NCBI GenBank assembly: GCA_013399305.1
Contig: VXAI01000136.1
Coordinates: 1,484,195 to 1,548,194, forward strand
Direction: 5' to 3'
Source: Rostratula benghalensis
Lineage: Eukaryota; Chordata; Aves; Charadriiformes; Rostratulidae
Length of the DNA: 64,000 nt
Shown: positions 1 through 12,067 of the stretch, one piece after another
Position numbering within the stretch: the stretch's first letter is position 1
Layout: each line of letters opens with the position of its first letter
Program-made: the position numbers and the translations under genes
Notes under the pieces: generated by a model
The model's input: the letters and a program-made list of their open reading frames with translations, nothing else
What the model was told of the DNA's origin: nothing
The model's database searches: none

Positions 1-1394
1 ATAAGGCAGAGTTTCAGTGTTGGTGAGTGCAGCTCCAATAATCCATGATGTTCACAGCTTGGTTAATGCTACCTTAGCAGAGTGATGGCCCACCAAGACC
101 AAAAGGCATATTTTCCCTGACCCCATACAACTGGAGACAGGCAGCCTTCCTTCCCTGAACTGTTCACGTCCTTTAAAAAGGCAGGTAAAGGTGGGAGAGG
201 AAATGCAGGCTGAAATGGGAAATGAAGCCTTTTTCCTTTCTTTTAGTTAACCTGAGTTTTCATCAAAGGTGAGGTAGTTGTAGGCTGAGCTGATCCCTGA
301 ATTCTGATCCCAACTCCTCAAAGCAGCTCAAAAGAGTGGGACCTCTCCAGTGTCCTCTCCATGGCAAATGGAAAGGAGACTGCAAGAACCTCAGCATGGC
401 TCCATCCCACCGCTGCGCAGACGATTGCCACAGATTTTATTTTTTTCAAATACAGTCAGGGAAAGGCAAACCCAAATCTCACATGGACATTGCTTAGTGG
501 TGGGGAAACCTCTGTGGAGCTTCCCAGGCTGTTCCAGTGGTTAATCACCCTGGCTGTTGAGAAGCCCAGGTGGTCTGACTTTGTAAGCACAGATGGATGT
601 TAGTATCCCTGCCACCAGCCCCCACAGCGTGTTTAAAGACTCTCCAGGTTACCAGGAATCGAGACCTTCCTACACAAGAAACACTTCTCTTCATTCTAGA
701 GCTCATTTCAGAAAGTTTTGAGAAAATGCCATTGTTAGTATTATTTCCTTCACAACAAAAATTTCTCAATGTTCAGATGTCTATAAATACCTCTCTCTGA
801 ATAGATGGCAATAGCCTTAATAAATTATTCTGAAATTTTTAACACTTTTATATTTTAGATAAGGAGTGAGGTTTCTAATAGCAACCTAACAGGGCTTGCA
901 ACTTTTTTTTTTACTTTTTTTTTTCCCACACAAATAAGTCCATCCTTTTATTAAAAGTGTTTTTAATAAGGTTTCAGTGCAGTTTCTTTTTTGATGTATT
1001 ATATTTTTCTCCCAAAGTGGGAAAACTGTGAATACAAATGCATTTGGAGGGGGGGGAGGGAAGCAGGGATCAGGAGGGTGGAATAAATGGGAAAGCCATA
1101 CGAAGAGAGATAGAGAGATTCAATTTTAGATGTTATGCCATATCAGATCATATGATATGAGTTTGAAGCACACATCCTTTTCTGAGAATTTAAAAGTTTC
1201 AGAGTAATTCAGAGAATTTGGGGACAGAGAACAAACATTTGCTTTTCTTCTCTAATTAATTAGATGGCATTAATAAGATCCAAAAGTATCATGCGGCTAT
1301 AAAAAAAATCCAAAACAAAACCAAAACAAAACAAAAAACCCCAAGAACCCACCAACACAAAAAACCCACCAAAGAAATACTGTGCTGATAGTGT
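1..1394. other. Unique AT-rich noncoding DNA
   Basis: No open frame here resembles a known protein. The stretch holds T-rich runs near 904-926 and a short G-rich run near 1049-1060. A low-complexity A/C-rich tract built from CAAAA-like units covers about 1301-1376. I see no promoter, CpG-rich segment or recognisable repeat. It reads as ordinary vertebrate intergenic or intronic sequence. Confidence 0.7.
1301..1376. repeat. A/C-rich low-complexity tract (CAAAA-like)
   Basis: The + strand is almost entirely A and C here, with repeated CCAAAACAAAA-like units followed by ACCCACCAA-like units. It lies just upstream of an old CR1 remnant, but CR1 does not carry such a tract, so it is probably an independent simple-sequence expansion. 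Confidence 0.75.
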
Positions 1395-1830
1395 ATTGGA
1401 CACTTGAAAAGACATCCTGATGTTCAAGGTGCAGGTTTCAGCAGGACAGCTCAAGAAAGACGTAGACTTGCTTGGGCTGGATGATGAAGACCTCAACACA
1501 ATGGTCAGGCATCCAGAGACCATGACTTACAAGGAGCAGGTGAATGAATAACAGCTGCTTGGTCTTAAAAGGGGAAGGTTGACTGGAGACACTATAAGAG
1601 CTTTCAGGTATGTAAAAGGCCACCATGAAGAATGGGTAATAACCTCTTTGCTGACATGGTTGGGATCAACAGAAAACCTATTGGATTTAAACTGGAAACA
1701 AAGGAAATTTCCACTAGTTCAGATTAGACACTATTTAAAAACTTTATAAAGGTGCACTAAGTGAATCACCAAGTAGAAAACAGGTTGTCTGAAGAATTCT
1801 GGTGTCTCAATCACTGGATGGTTTTAGGGA
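1395..1830 (+). mobile_element. Ancient CR1-like LINE remnant, 3' portion
   Basis: The order of degraded motifs follows the CR1 3' region on the + strand. A 'caagaaagacgtagacttgct' word corresponds to the part of CR1 ORF2 encoding KKDVDLL near the end of the reverse-transcriptase-linked region. After it come a 'ctttcaggtatgtaaaaggc' word typical of old CR1/L3-like elements and a stretch like 'ggaaacaaaggaaatttccactagttcagattagaca', matching the part that encodes GRFRLDI. The copy has many stop codons and small indels and no intact 3' tail. It is much older than the other copies in this window. The boundaries are approximate. Confidence 0.6.
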
Positions 1831-3619
1831 AAAATGTCTCTTGATTTATATTTAATTACATATAATTAACCCCAGTTTGAAGCAAGACGATGGGTAAATT
1901 ACCTCTTTCCTCATTTCATCTTTTAGGATTCGGATGAAAAGCAAGAGATTAATACCATTTAGGTTTTCATGGGGTTTTTAATGCTGGGCTTTTAAATGCG
2001 TGGTGGGAAGGAGACACTTTCTGAATCATTCTGACAAGCTGTATAATGCAAAAAGGAGTGCGAGTATAAACGTGATGAGCAAAGTGAGCAAACAGTTCCT
2101 CACAGACAGGAACTTCAGCCAGTTTGGATGCCATCAGCAGAAGCACTTCACGACTGTGAAATGACTCCCTGTCGAAGTATTTTGGAGAAATACATTTTTG
2201 TGGAGAATTTACCTGTCTCCCACAGGAATGCACTTTCATAACTTTGAATGTTCTGTCCTGATGTGTTCAGAATAAAATAGGTTTTAATTTTTCACCTAAA
2301 ATTAGCTGATTTTTAATATGTATGTATAGTTAATTAAAATGGAAGAAATCATGATCAGAGAAAGGTATTTTGTTTGTTTTAAGAAAATATTTTTCTTGGT
2401 TTTAAATAAGACTTTTAGAAAAAAACCCCAACTTTAAAAATCACTCAGCTATCTTTGGGTTATGCTCAGAAGAAAAATAAATTTCAGAATCATTCAATGT
2501 CCTGTGGAACAGGACTTCTACTTTCTTTCAAACTTAAATAAAAATAATAAATAAAAATAATTCTAGACTTTTAGTAAAATTAGACATTTTTTAAAATATA
2601 CATTCGAGTCATCCCCTTGGGTTTTTGAAAGTGTGTATACATAAGTGGCTGTGCTCTATGTTCACCATATAGTTGTAATATTTTTGTTTTGTTTCCTTCT
2701 TATTATCATTCAGATTACTTTCTTTTTTTTTGAAGGTAAATTATAGGTTCTATAATAGTATCACTTAAATATAGCTTACGATGAAACTTACAGAGAGAGT
2801 AGGAATGGTGCCTGCTCTCTATCCCCTGAAAAGCATAAAATATTTGAGCAAAGACAGTTTTTATTTGAAGTACTAAAGTACTCAGAATATTTAATTTCAT
2901 TTTAGAGAGTTAGTTCATAAAATATTAATATTCTCTTTTTCCCACTCAAGCAAGGATGGATTTTTTTAATAATAATGAGATATAAATTGAAACCCATTAT
3001 TTTCTTCTTTTTCAGAAGTACCTGCCTTTTTTTTTTTTTTTTTTGCTAAGCATGCATTTATTAGTCTTCCTTAAAGTGTATCTGAATTTTACAAAGGTAG
3101 CATCACTCTGATATTATTTAATTGTCCAGTTTGACCTGGAACAGCCAGGTAGAAGAGACCATCTACCTTCTCTTTATCTAAAACATCTCGGCACAGATTC
3201 CTTGTTCATGTTATGTTAGAAGTGAAATAAGCTTTAAAAGAAAAAAGGCTCAGGGTGCAATTTGGAAAAAAACAATCAATTAAAGAAATTGCCATCTACA
3301 GCAACTTAAAGAAATAATCTCCCAAGACAAACTTGAACTAGTCATTTTTAATGAAAAATGGAAAACTTAGAGGCTTGAAATTCAAGGATATCTTTGAAAA
3401 CCAACGGGAATTTGTATGCCCTGCCCACAGAAATATATGTTGAGCTGCTGCAAGTTTCTGGGCTGTGGAAGCTTCTCAACAGTAAGCTGTGGTGAGTGGT
3501 GCAGAGAGAAGAGACTGTGACCACTGGTGGCTTAAGGACATTCTGCAAACAGAGCTGCCCTCAGGGGAGAGGGGCACACTGTGCTCTATTGCTTCTTAGC
3601 TCTGTGACTTTTGCTTTCA
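1831..3619. other. Unique AT-rich noncoding DNA
   Basis: AT-rich sequence with short A/T simple repeats, for example AAATAAAAATAAT units near 2536-2562, and a T18 run at 3027-3044. A 90-codon minus-strand frame at 1967-2239 has no recognisable domain and no plausible splice or promoter context, so I do not call it a gene. Confidence 0.65.
3027..3044. repeat. Poly(T) run, T18
   Basis: Eighteen consecutive T residues. No retrotransposed gene body is recognisable on the minus strand next to it, so it is listed as a simple homopolymer. Confidence 0.9.
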
Positions 3620-4412
3620 AGAGAATCACAGGTTGGCAGGGATCCTTTATGATCCTCTGGCCAAATGTCCCTGCCCAGGGAGGCTCAGCTAGACCAGATT
3701 GCCCAGGACCATGTCCAGCTGGGTTCTGAATACCTCTAAGGATGGGGACTCCGCAATATTCCTGGATAATCTGTGCCAGTGCCCAGTCATCCTCACAGTA
3801 AAGAAGGGTTTCCTGATCATCAGAGGGAACCTCCTGCATAACAGTGTGTGCCCATTGCCTCTGGTCCTGTGTCTGGGCAGCACTAAAACGTGTTTGGCTC
3901 CATCTTCTTTGCACCCTCCCATTAGCACACGTATGTCTTGAGGAGATCCCCCTGAGCCTCCTCTTCTGTAGGCTGAGTGGTCCCAGCTCTCTCAGCCTTT
4001 CCTCATAGGAGAGATGCTTCAGTCCCTCCATCATCTTTGTAGCTCTTTGCTGGACTCACTCCAGTAAGTGCAAGTAAGTGTCTTCCTTGCACTCATGAGC
4101 TCAGCACTGGACACAGCACTCCTGAGGTGTCTTATGAAGGGGAAATATCACCTTCCTCAACCTGGTGGCAATGTTCTGCCTGGGAAACTGTTTGCCTTTC
4201 TGCTGCAAGAACATTGCTAGTTTATGGCCAGCTGGTTGTTCCCTGGGACCATCAGGTCCTTCACTGTAGAGCTGTTTACCTGCTGGTCAGGTGTTGTGTG
4301 CATGGGGTTTCTCCTCCCCAGGTGCAGGACTTTGCTCTTCCCATTGCTGAACTTAATGAGATTCCTTTCTGGCCAAAACTGGGAACTTGCTGAGGATGCA
4401 CTGCATCCTATC
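3620..4412 (-). mobile_element. CR1 LINE, 3' part, minus orientation
   Basis: The + strand starts with 'gaatcacaggttggcaggga' at the element's 3' end. It continues through the standard CR1 3' blocks: 'agaccagattgcccaggacc', 'gccagtgcccagtcatcctc', 'gtgcccattgcctctggtcc', 'cctcctcttctgtaggctga' and 'ctcagcctttcctcatagga'. On the minus strand this encodes decayed ORF2 C-terminal sequence, including MMEGLKHLSYEERLRELGPL. The part past 4130 continues into the upstream ORF2 region, including 'ccccaggtgcaggactttgc'. The copy is truncated at its 5' end, where it meets a second CR1 in the opposite orientation at about 4412-4418. The ORF carries frameshifts and is not functional. Confidence 0.92.
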
Positions 4413-4414
4413 AT

Positions 4415-4634
4415 CCTTGAATATCGGGAAAAACTTCACCAAAAGAGTTGTCAAGCACTGGAACAGGCTGCCTAGGGAAGAGGAGGAGTTGCCATCCCTG
4501 GAGGTATTTCAAAGATGTGTAGAAGTTGTGCTTAGGGACACAGCTTGGTGCTGGACTTCACAGTGTTAGATTAACAGGTAGACTCAGGGATCTTAAGGGT
4601 CTTTTCAAACCTAAATGATTCTATGATTCTATCC
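4415..4634 (+). mobile_element. CR1 LINE 3' end, plus orientation, head to head with its neighbour
   Basis: The copy begins inside the ORF2 C-terminus. Residues such as KRVVKHWNRLPREEEELPSLEVFQ can be read, here in two parts: KRVVKHWNRLPREEEE and LPSLEVFQRCVEVVLRD. It runs to the canonical CR1 end with 'gatcttaagggtcttttcaa' followed by two ATTCTATG-like units at about 4618-4632. Only about 220 bp remain. The 3' tail differs from that of the minus copy upstream, so the two come from different subfamilies and different insertion events, not one twin-primed insertion. Confidence 0.92.
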
Positions 4635-7540
4635 AGGACGTTAACTAAGAGGTTAAGCTACTGTCAGCCTTTTGGGTGCTCCATCTGGACTGAGAGCTTT
4701 TTCTTTCTTCCCATTGCCTGAAGGCCTCCTCTACTTCTCCCTGACCAGGCAGTGTGTAGTGGAAATACACCAAAACTTTGCTTCCTACAATCCATAACAA
4801 CAGACTTCAGGTTTGCAAAATATGCAGGAGTATGCTATGAGTTTCTAAAAGTAATTAATGTGTTATCTGTATTACACCTCAGTTTCCTTCAAGCTTTCTG
4901 ACAAATATGCTGTTTTACTGAGCCATCAAAGAGAGATACACTCCTCAAAAGCAAATATGATCTCTGCTACTTAGATGATGACTTTATGAATTTTTTAAGA
5001 ACTTAAAAAGAGACCAAAAGAAAATTATCTTTTTTCTTGATCAGGTTGCTTATAAAAATAAACCCAAGCTTAACCTTTCTGTTTTAATTGGTGAAATGAA
5101 ATTGGAGTTGGGAAGATCACAAGCTTCCAGGTACACATGTGAAAGAAGTATTGATTAGCTAAGTAGTGCTGATCAATGCTTCTCAGCCTTGCTTAGTGAA
5201 TGCTTCCATCTGAAATATAAGAGGCTACTACTCTGAATTCTATTAAAAAACAAAACTGAGGCACTTTAATAGTAGACTGTGTGTTTCTGCTTTGTGTGTC
5301 CTTGGGAGAGTGGCAGAAATTCCTGATTTTCTTTTCTCAAACTGTGAAATAGCCCAAGTGGCCAATTTAAGTTCCAGAAAGGTTATAATCACCACCTTAA
5401 ATAATATCCAATCTCTATTTGTAATGAGTAAGTAGGCAGTGTGGAGCTGTAGCTGATGGAGCCAGAGAACTCCACTTTTATTACAGACCAGCTGCCATCT
5501 TCTAACGTAGCCCTGATCCCCAGAGAAAAGCATTTGGAGGAAAGAATATGCTGCTTGTGACCAATGGCAGCTCTCACAACCTGCTGTTGGGCTGCCCACG
5601 GGGCAGAGATTGGAAGCAACGTCATTGCACCCAAAACAAACACCAGAAGTTGGATGCCAGAGAACTCAAGAAATATCAATGCTATGTGATTAGGAGAGGG
5701 ATTGACTCTGACTAAGACACTTTATCTAACATTTGCTTTTTCTTGGAAAGCTTTGTATTTTTCTTGCCCAGACACCATTATGATAATGGCCTTGTGAGGC
5801 TCTGACAACAGTTATTATTTCAGAAACGTGCAGTAATTTAAATAAAAACAATAATGCAATGATTTCTGAATCCTAATCCATGAGTTAATCTTTATGGTAC
5901 TGAGCCCAGTTCAAGAAAAAAATTACCTGTGTTTAACCTCTTTATGAGCCTCTGTCTATAAAAGATAGTTGCACATATGTGCTTAAAGATGTTCCACATG
6001 GGCTCTATTTCCTGAGGTTGTGGGGTGAGCAAAGAAAACATTTTCTTGGTTTGGTCATATTGTGACTTGAAAGTTGAACCTGGCTATTGAGGGAAGAGAG
6101 AAAAGAATGCAGCAGGCAGTTGCAAAAAGCTTATTCTCTTAAGCCAGGACAGCAGCTGATGGGAGAAGAAACATTTTCTGAGGCTCTTCCCATGCGCTGA
6201 TCCAGAACTTTGTCAGCAGGAGTGGGCTGAACTGTTGCAGACCCCTCAACCTGGATTTATTTATTCAGCTGATTAAGTTTTTCAAGCCCATCATGAGGAG
6301 AAGTATTTATGGATCCTGGAAAACAGTTCAGAGATAGGCCTCAGTAATGGATGAGAATGTCTTATTTTTCATCCCAGAGCCCTTTATAACTTGTATACAG
6401 GAATAACTTTGTCCACCACCAAACCAAAATGCCTTCCTTGGCATGAGCACACTGGCTGTTAACAGAGAACAAGTCACTAAACGGCAAGGCTCGTGCGGGA
6501 GGTGAGGGGGAGTATGAACTCCTGGTGGCACGTGAGACAGAAGCAGTGATTGCTTAGGCTGGCAGGGAAAGGGAAGGCAGTACTCATGTAATTAGCACAG
6601 CAGAGCTGTGTAAGTGCTTTGCAGTGTAAGGTTTGTACTCCGTGAGTTCATCTTCTTTGACTCTGTCTAAGATAATGAGGTTGGCCCAATGCCCAGAGCC
6701 AACAGCTATCCCCACTATAAATCTTCCAGCCTCATCTCCTGGGGCCCATCTAGCTTGACCCTACAAGTTCTGCTGAACTCCCAAGTCTGAGTCTGGCTCC
6801 ATTCTTCCACCTTCCAGGCCCAATTTTTTCTGCCCCATCTGGCAACTTTGGAGGTGCTGGGAGAAATCTTGCGACTGCGGTCCAGGAGGGCCTCGTTGAC
6901 AACCATGAGAGGAACATTAAGGTATGACAGAGACAGGGAAGGGTGGCTCCAGGCTGAATGCAGGCAGCACGATGTAAATTTATAATAGGTAGTATATTTA
7001 TGCAGAGATCCCAGGGACAGCCTTACCTCTTGGAGGAAGGATAGTCCTGTAGGCACAGAGGCAGGTATCTCTGCTGTAGCAGGTCAGAAGCCATCATGGT
7101 TCATGTGTCCATAGCAATGTGTTAACTGGTCTCTTACAAGTCATCCTCACTCACCCTACTGACCCACCAGGAGGAAAACTCCTCAACAATGCAGCCTATA
7201 AAATACCAAAGAATACTTGACCTCCTGAAGGATGGCGTTCAGCACAGCGGTGAGCTGAGTACTCATGGCAATCCTAACTCCTGAGAAAGGCTTGACTGAT
7301 CTCATTGGGAGCTTTCTAGCATGCAGCCCTCAAGGACCCTGAGCAAATACTTCAATCAGCAGGCTCTAGAAAAGTGGATGTGGGGAGACAGCCAAGAGCT
7401 GTCCAATGTGAACTGCATAAATGGGCCGTGAAAGATGATCGTGACCCTAACACCCATTCAGCTAATCCACCTTCTGTGGTCTGCCCACAGTGACCTAGCT
7501 TCAACTGAGGCATGGCAGGATTGTTACCCACTTGACCATG
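4635..7540. other. Unique noncoding DNA
   Basis: No repeat or gene recognised. Minus-strand frames at 5243-5599 (118 codons) and 6715-7056 (113 codons) are the longest here. Their translations have no familiar domain, signal peptide or low-complexity pattern, and they lack convincing flanking splice sites, so I treat them as chance frames. The segment 6690-7060 is slightly more GC-rich than its surroundings. Confidence 0.6.
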
Positions 7541-8214
7541 GAATCATAGAATCATTCAGGTTGGAAGAGACCCTTGGGATCATCGAGTCCAACCATCTGC
7601 CCTACTCTATAAATTCCTCCCCTACACCACATCCCCCAACACCACATCTAAATGATTCTGAAACACATTCAGGGGTGGGGACTCAACCCCCTCCCTGGGC
7701 AGCCCATTCCAGGGTCTGACCACTCTTTCTGGGAAAAATTCTGTCCTAATGTTCAGCCTAAACCTACCCTGTTGCAGCCTGAAGCCATTCCCTCTTGTTC
7801 TATTGCTAATTCCCTGTGAAAAGAGACCAGCACCAACCTCTCTACAATGTCCTTTCCAGTAGTTGTAGAGAGCGATGAGGTCTCTCCTCAGCCTCTTCTT
7901 CCTCAAACTAAACAGTCCCAGCTCCTTCATTTGCTCTTTATAAAATTTATTCTCCAGGCCCTTCACCAGCTTTGTTTCCCTCCTCTGCACTGGCTCCAGC
8001 CCCTCCAGATCTCTCTGGTGTTGAGGTGCCCAGAACTGGACACAACACTCAAGGGGTGGCCTCACCAGTGCTGAGTCCAGGGGGACAATCCCCTCCTTAC
8101 TTCTGCTGGTCACACTATTTCTTACACAAGCCAGGATGCCATTGGCCTCCTTGGCCTCCTGGTCACACTGCTGGCTCCTGTTCAGCCGCCTGTCAATTAG
8201 AATTGGTGTATCCT
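7541..8214 (-). mobile_element. CR1 LINE, well preserved 3' part, minus orientation
   Basis: The + strand begins with 'gaatcatagaatcattcagg' and 'ttggaagagacccttgggat', which is the reverse complement of a complete CR1 3' terminus. About 670 bp follow with little decay: the 3' untranslated part, the C-terminal ORF2 region and the start of the region before it. The copy is 5'-truncated near 8195-8214, where similarity to the usual CR1 block 'ctggctcctgttcagccg' fades out. It belongs to the same subfamily as the + strand copy at 23529-23925. Both translate to the identical C-terminus [20 protein letters not shown]. The low number of disabling changes suggests it is one of the youngest insertions in the window. 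Confidence 0.95.
7622..8113 (-). pseudogene. CR1 ORF2 C-terminal fragment, 163 codons open
   Basis: This is an uninterrupted frame inside the CR1 copy and encodes the last part of CR1 ORF2, downstream of the reverse transcriptase catalytic core. Recognisable stretches in order are [70 protein letters not shown] and [20 protein letters not shown], ending in VVLGDVV. In full-length CR1 these follow the YADD-containing polymerase and form the C-terminal domain. The endonuclease and catalytic polymerase motifs are absent because the element is 5'-truncated, so the product cannot be an active transposition protein. The initial methionine is incidental. The frame is open because the copy is young, not because a host gene is selected here. 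Confidence 0.85.
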
Positions 8215-10080
8215 GGTGGCTAAATATCTGGGAAACGTGGCCTCTTTGACAGGAGGGACTTCAGTCTGTGCTGTTGCTGGGTGAATGCTGTCAGCATCAA
8301 GCTCAGTCCAGGAGATGGGTGATGGCAACTGCAGTGTGAAACCTGTTCAGTAATCTGTGCACAGGAGAAAAGTAAGCACACAAGCTCCATGAAGCATTCA
8401 AATTCGGTTTTCCTTGGACAGTGTTGCCCTGCAATAAGCCATGTTTCCTTTCAGCCATTTCTACGAGGCTCCTTGATCAGTCTTTGGGACATTTGTTAGC
8501 TGACTAAAGTACCTGACTCTATCACACTGCTTCATTTGGTTGAAAAAAAGAACCAGCTGCCTTTCAGGTATCGTATAAAATCTGTTTCCCCGGACAGGAT
8601 GTTCAAGATTTGGTCCTCAGCAGGTATTCTTGAATGTTACTGACACAATCCTGAGAAAATAATTTAACTCCTTTACATCTGTGTTTCTCACCTCTTTCAT
8701 CTCTCTGGCTGACAAGGACACAAATAATTTTATAATGAAGAACAGAAAAGTAGGTAAGAAAAGAAACAGAGAGAGGAAAGGAAAAGGTGTTTGTTTCAAT
8801 GGAAGGAGTCCTTTCTTCCTTCCCATTCCCAAATATTGTAACATGAGAGAAAATGTCCTTAAAAGAGAAAATAGAAAGTACTCCAGTTTTCTAACCAACT
8901 TCTAGTTCACCCAAACCCACTCAATATTCACCTCAAACAGTCAATACTGGCAACTCTTAGTGGAAGAAGCAATAGCTTACCATATTGATAGGCTGTTTTG
9001 GTCAAATCTAGCAAAGTTTAGGATCCTATGGGAAAAAGAGCCCCTAAGTTAAAAAGCTGATGAATTACAGGAGCTTCAGCAGAAGACTGTAAGGGAGAAA
9101 CAGTGAATAAGTAAAAGCTGGCAAGTTCTTCCCTTGGCACAGTAATTCCTCCTCTGTTTTTTCCCCTGTGTGTGAGCACACGGCTTAGAAGACCTCTCTA
9201 ATTATTCACATTTTGGAGAGTCCTTTGTTCTGGGGAGTTGTTGCTTTGAGTGTTCATTCCATTTTTCTTCTCTCACTTTTTAATTAAAAAAACCTGCAAA
9301 TGCAAAACGTAACAGGGTGATCTACAATGAAAAAGACTTTATGTGAAAAGGGACTGGCAATGAGGGCTTGAAAGACGCATTTGGTAGTTCAACTTCAATG
9401 CACTTTTTTCCATCTATCCTGACCAATTTTATTTGCTGATGCAAAACCCACTGTAGACACATGAGTCATCTGTTATAATTATTTTTAATCACCACATTGT
9501 TTTTCATTCACAGGAAGTTTGCAGTTTACCAAAGGAAGAAAAAAATCATTTGTACTTAAAAATTTATCATGCTACAAATTTAGAAGCAGGAAATGGTGGG
9601 AAAACATCTCTGAAATCAGTCTTTCTGCTGGCATTTAATCTGTGATGGAAGTTTTAGTCATTCTGTAAAGGAACAGATCTGGCTTCAGGCAGAAGAAGAA
9701 GGTGCCTGCACAAGGAGAGTGCTGGGAGCAGCTGACCAGTCCCTCTGGTAAATAATCATGGTCCCAATTTTGCCTGAACCCAAGCCTTGACCTTCTCCCT
9801 CTGCTGGACCAGCAGCAGAGTGTGGAGTGTGGGAGTAAGGAAAGATGGATTGAACCTTTCTGGTGGAGCAAGGGGGAACCTACTGCTTGTAAGGGCTGGC
9901 AGAAGGACACATGACTTGACAGATTTTGGCAGCCTGCTTCAGGAAATAGATCCATTTTCCTTGGGAAACAAAAAGTCAATTGTTTCACATCCAGAAGAGA
10001 TGGTGATTAATTTAGAGAGCATGTAGACAGAGTCAGAAAAAAATTCTGGGAACAATGGTTTTCAGAAGACATGCTAGTAG
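8215..10080. other. Unique noncoding DNA
   Basis: No recognisable repeat or gene. The frames at 8617-8898 (-) and 8681-8905 (+) overlap in an A/G-rich tract near 8745-8800 and translate to low-complexity KR-rich or FL-rich sequence, typical of chance frames. A minus-strand 117-codon frame at 9635-9988 has no familiar domain. Confidence 0.6.
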
Positions 10081-10215
10081 TCATAGGATCATAGAATGGT
10101 CCAGGCTGGAAGCAACCTCTAGGGTCATCTAGTTCATCCTCCCTGCAGTCAGCAGGGACGCCTCCAACTAGACCAGGTTGCCCAGGACCTCATTGAGCCT
10201 CATCCAGAGATTTTC
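10081..10215 (-). mobile_element. CR1 LINE 3' end, short, minus orientation
   Basis: The + strand starts with 'tcataggatcatagaatggt' and continues through 'gaccaggttgcccaggacct', which are the 3' terminal blocks of CR1 in reverse complement. Similarity stops at about 10215 and T-rich unrelated sequence follows. Only the untranslated tail and a few codons of ORF2 remain, so this is a severely 5'-truncated insertion of about 135 bp. Confidence 0.9.
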
Positions 10216-12048
10216 TTTTGTTTTCTTTAAAGTTGCAGCTTATTTGCAGCCTGAGCTGCTAGATGGCAATGGAAAGGAAAAAAAAACCCCAACCTTGCTT
10301 GGAGTGTGATAGCAAGCCATTTGGAGAGGGATCCCACAGGGCAAAGGATCCACCAGTGTGTGGCAGAGCTGCAGACCTCCCTGTCTTATGATGCTGTGAG
10401 TGCTAAAAGGCTTACATGCAGTGACTGGGCACCCTCATGGACTCCAGACCCTACTGGAGGCTGTTGAAAGCAAAGACAACTCTCCAAGAAGTCTGTGAGT
10501 CATGAGTTATTTGGAGGTTGGCAGAGCACCCTGGAGAGGAATCACTGTGTGACTGCTCATTCCTTTGTATCCTCTTGTCAATCCTCACTGGAGGCAGGAT
10601 GCTCTGCCAGATAATTTGACCCCAAATCACCTGCTCTAATACGAACAGCATCCTGTCTCATGCTTTGAGTGATGATCCCAATTGTGCAATGACATAACAT
10701 CCAGGGCACAGAGTAAGCCACCAAAAGCCAGAATCACGAGCCTCAGCATGTTGTCACATGGAGGGGTGGCTCTTATCTCAGTAACAGAAGGGCACATCCC
10801 CACCAGAACTCTATAAACATCACAAAAATCCTTCCTTGTTTTCTACCTTAACAGAGTCACAGCAGTGGTGGCAAAATAGGACAAGGGTTTAGGAGAACAG
10901 TCTTGTACAAAACAGCAACAGTACCTGCTGTCTATTACCAAGAAAATACCAATAGGTTGAGAATATTTAGTTGTTATATTATTTAAAAAAAATAAATAAA
11001 AGAGGTTTGGTACATTATAAATGTTATAAGAGACTTTGCAACTTCATCCCACGTACCCTTCCTTGAGCTCAGTCTGTTGCTAAACTCCCATTTTATGTGA
11101 GCTTGGAAAGAGCCAGCAAAATCCCTGGCCTGTAATGGGTGAAGACACATGACACATGCGTAGCCCTTGTCCTGTACCTACATCCTGATATATATTTAAG
11201 GCTTTCACGTGTTGCAGAGTGCTTGTACATCTATATGCCACCAAAGCAACCCTCAGAGGGGGTTTTCCCAGCTCTCCCAAGGTGCATAGAGACAGGCTGG
11301 GCAGAAAAGAGGTCTGTAGGAGAAAGCTATGAAGTCATTTGTAGTTAAGGTCCAGATTCTCAATTTTCCAGTCCACAAGGAATAAATATTCATGTTTTGC
11401 TGGTTGTGTCTTGCGAAGGGATAACTTCTACTGTTCTTGCTTTGTATGATAACATTCTCTTAAGCCCACATCGTGCTATACACATGCTCACAGACTCATG
11501 TATATTACATTGTTTTGTTGAGGTCCCACCAGCTAAAAAGCACTGGTGATATCAGTATTCACGTGGATGTTGTAAATAGGTTTCAGACCTGACCCAGTAC
11601 CTTGTGCTGGGCAGTGTGGACATATCAGCTAGGGCAGCTCAAAGTGAGATATCACGTCATCATTTCATGGAGTGAACAGGACTAGGAACAAGTTGTGTGT
11701 TTTGGGCTAATTCTGTCATCATGTAGTGGTTAATATAAGTGTATTGCTGCTACTACAGTGCTCGTAAGGACAGCAGAACCTTTGCACGACTCTTGTGTTT
11801 ATGTGGTAAACCCTTCACATCTTGCCTCCTCTTTTTCACAGAGGGGTTACAACGTGCCTTTTCAGAGCAGCCCAGCAGAGACTGGTGAAATTTATAAAGT
11901 GATGGAGAAATCATTGTTCTCTCTGAAATGCTTCTTACTGGAATATAGAATGCAGCTTACACAGCGTGTCAAAGTGTAAAAAATTTCTATGGGGCTCGTT
12001 GCCTAAGGCAGAGCAAAGAATTTTGGTTTCCATCATCTGAACTTCTGG

Positions 12049-12067
12049 AAAAAAAAAAAAAAAAAAA
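12049..12067. repeat. Poly(A) run, A19
   Basis: Nineteen consecutive A residues followed by a GAGAGG purine tract and a T-rich tract. No adjacent retrotransposed sequence is recognisable, so it is treated as a simple homopolymer. Confidence 0.9.
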
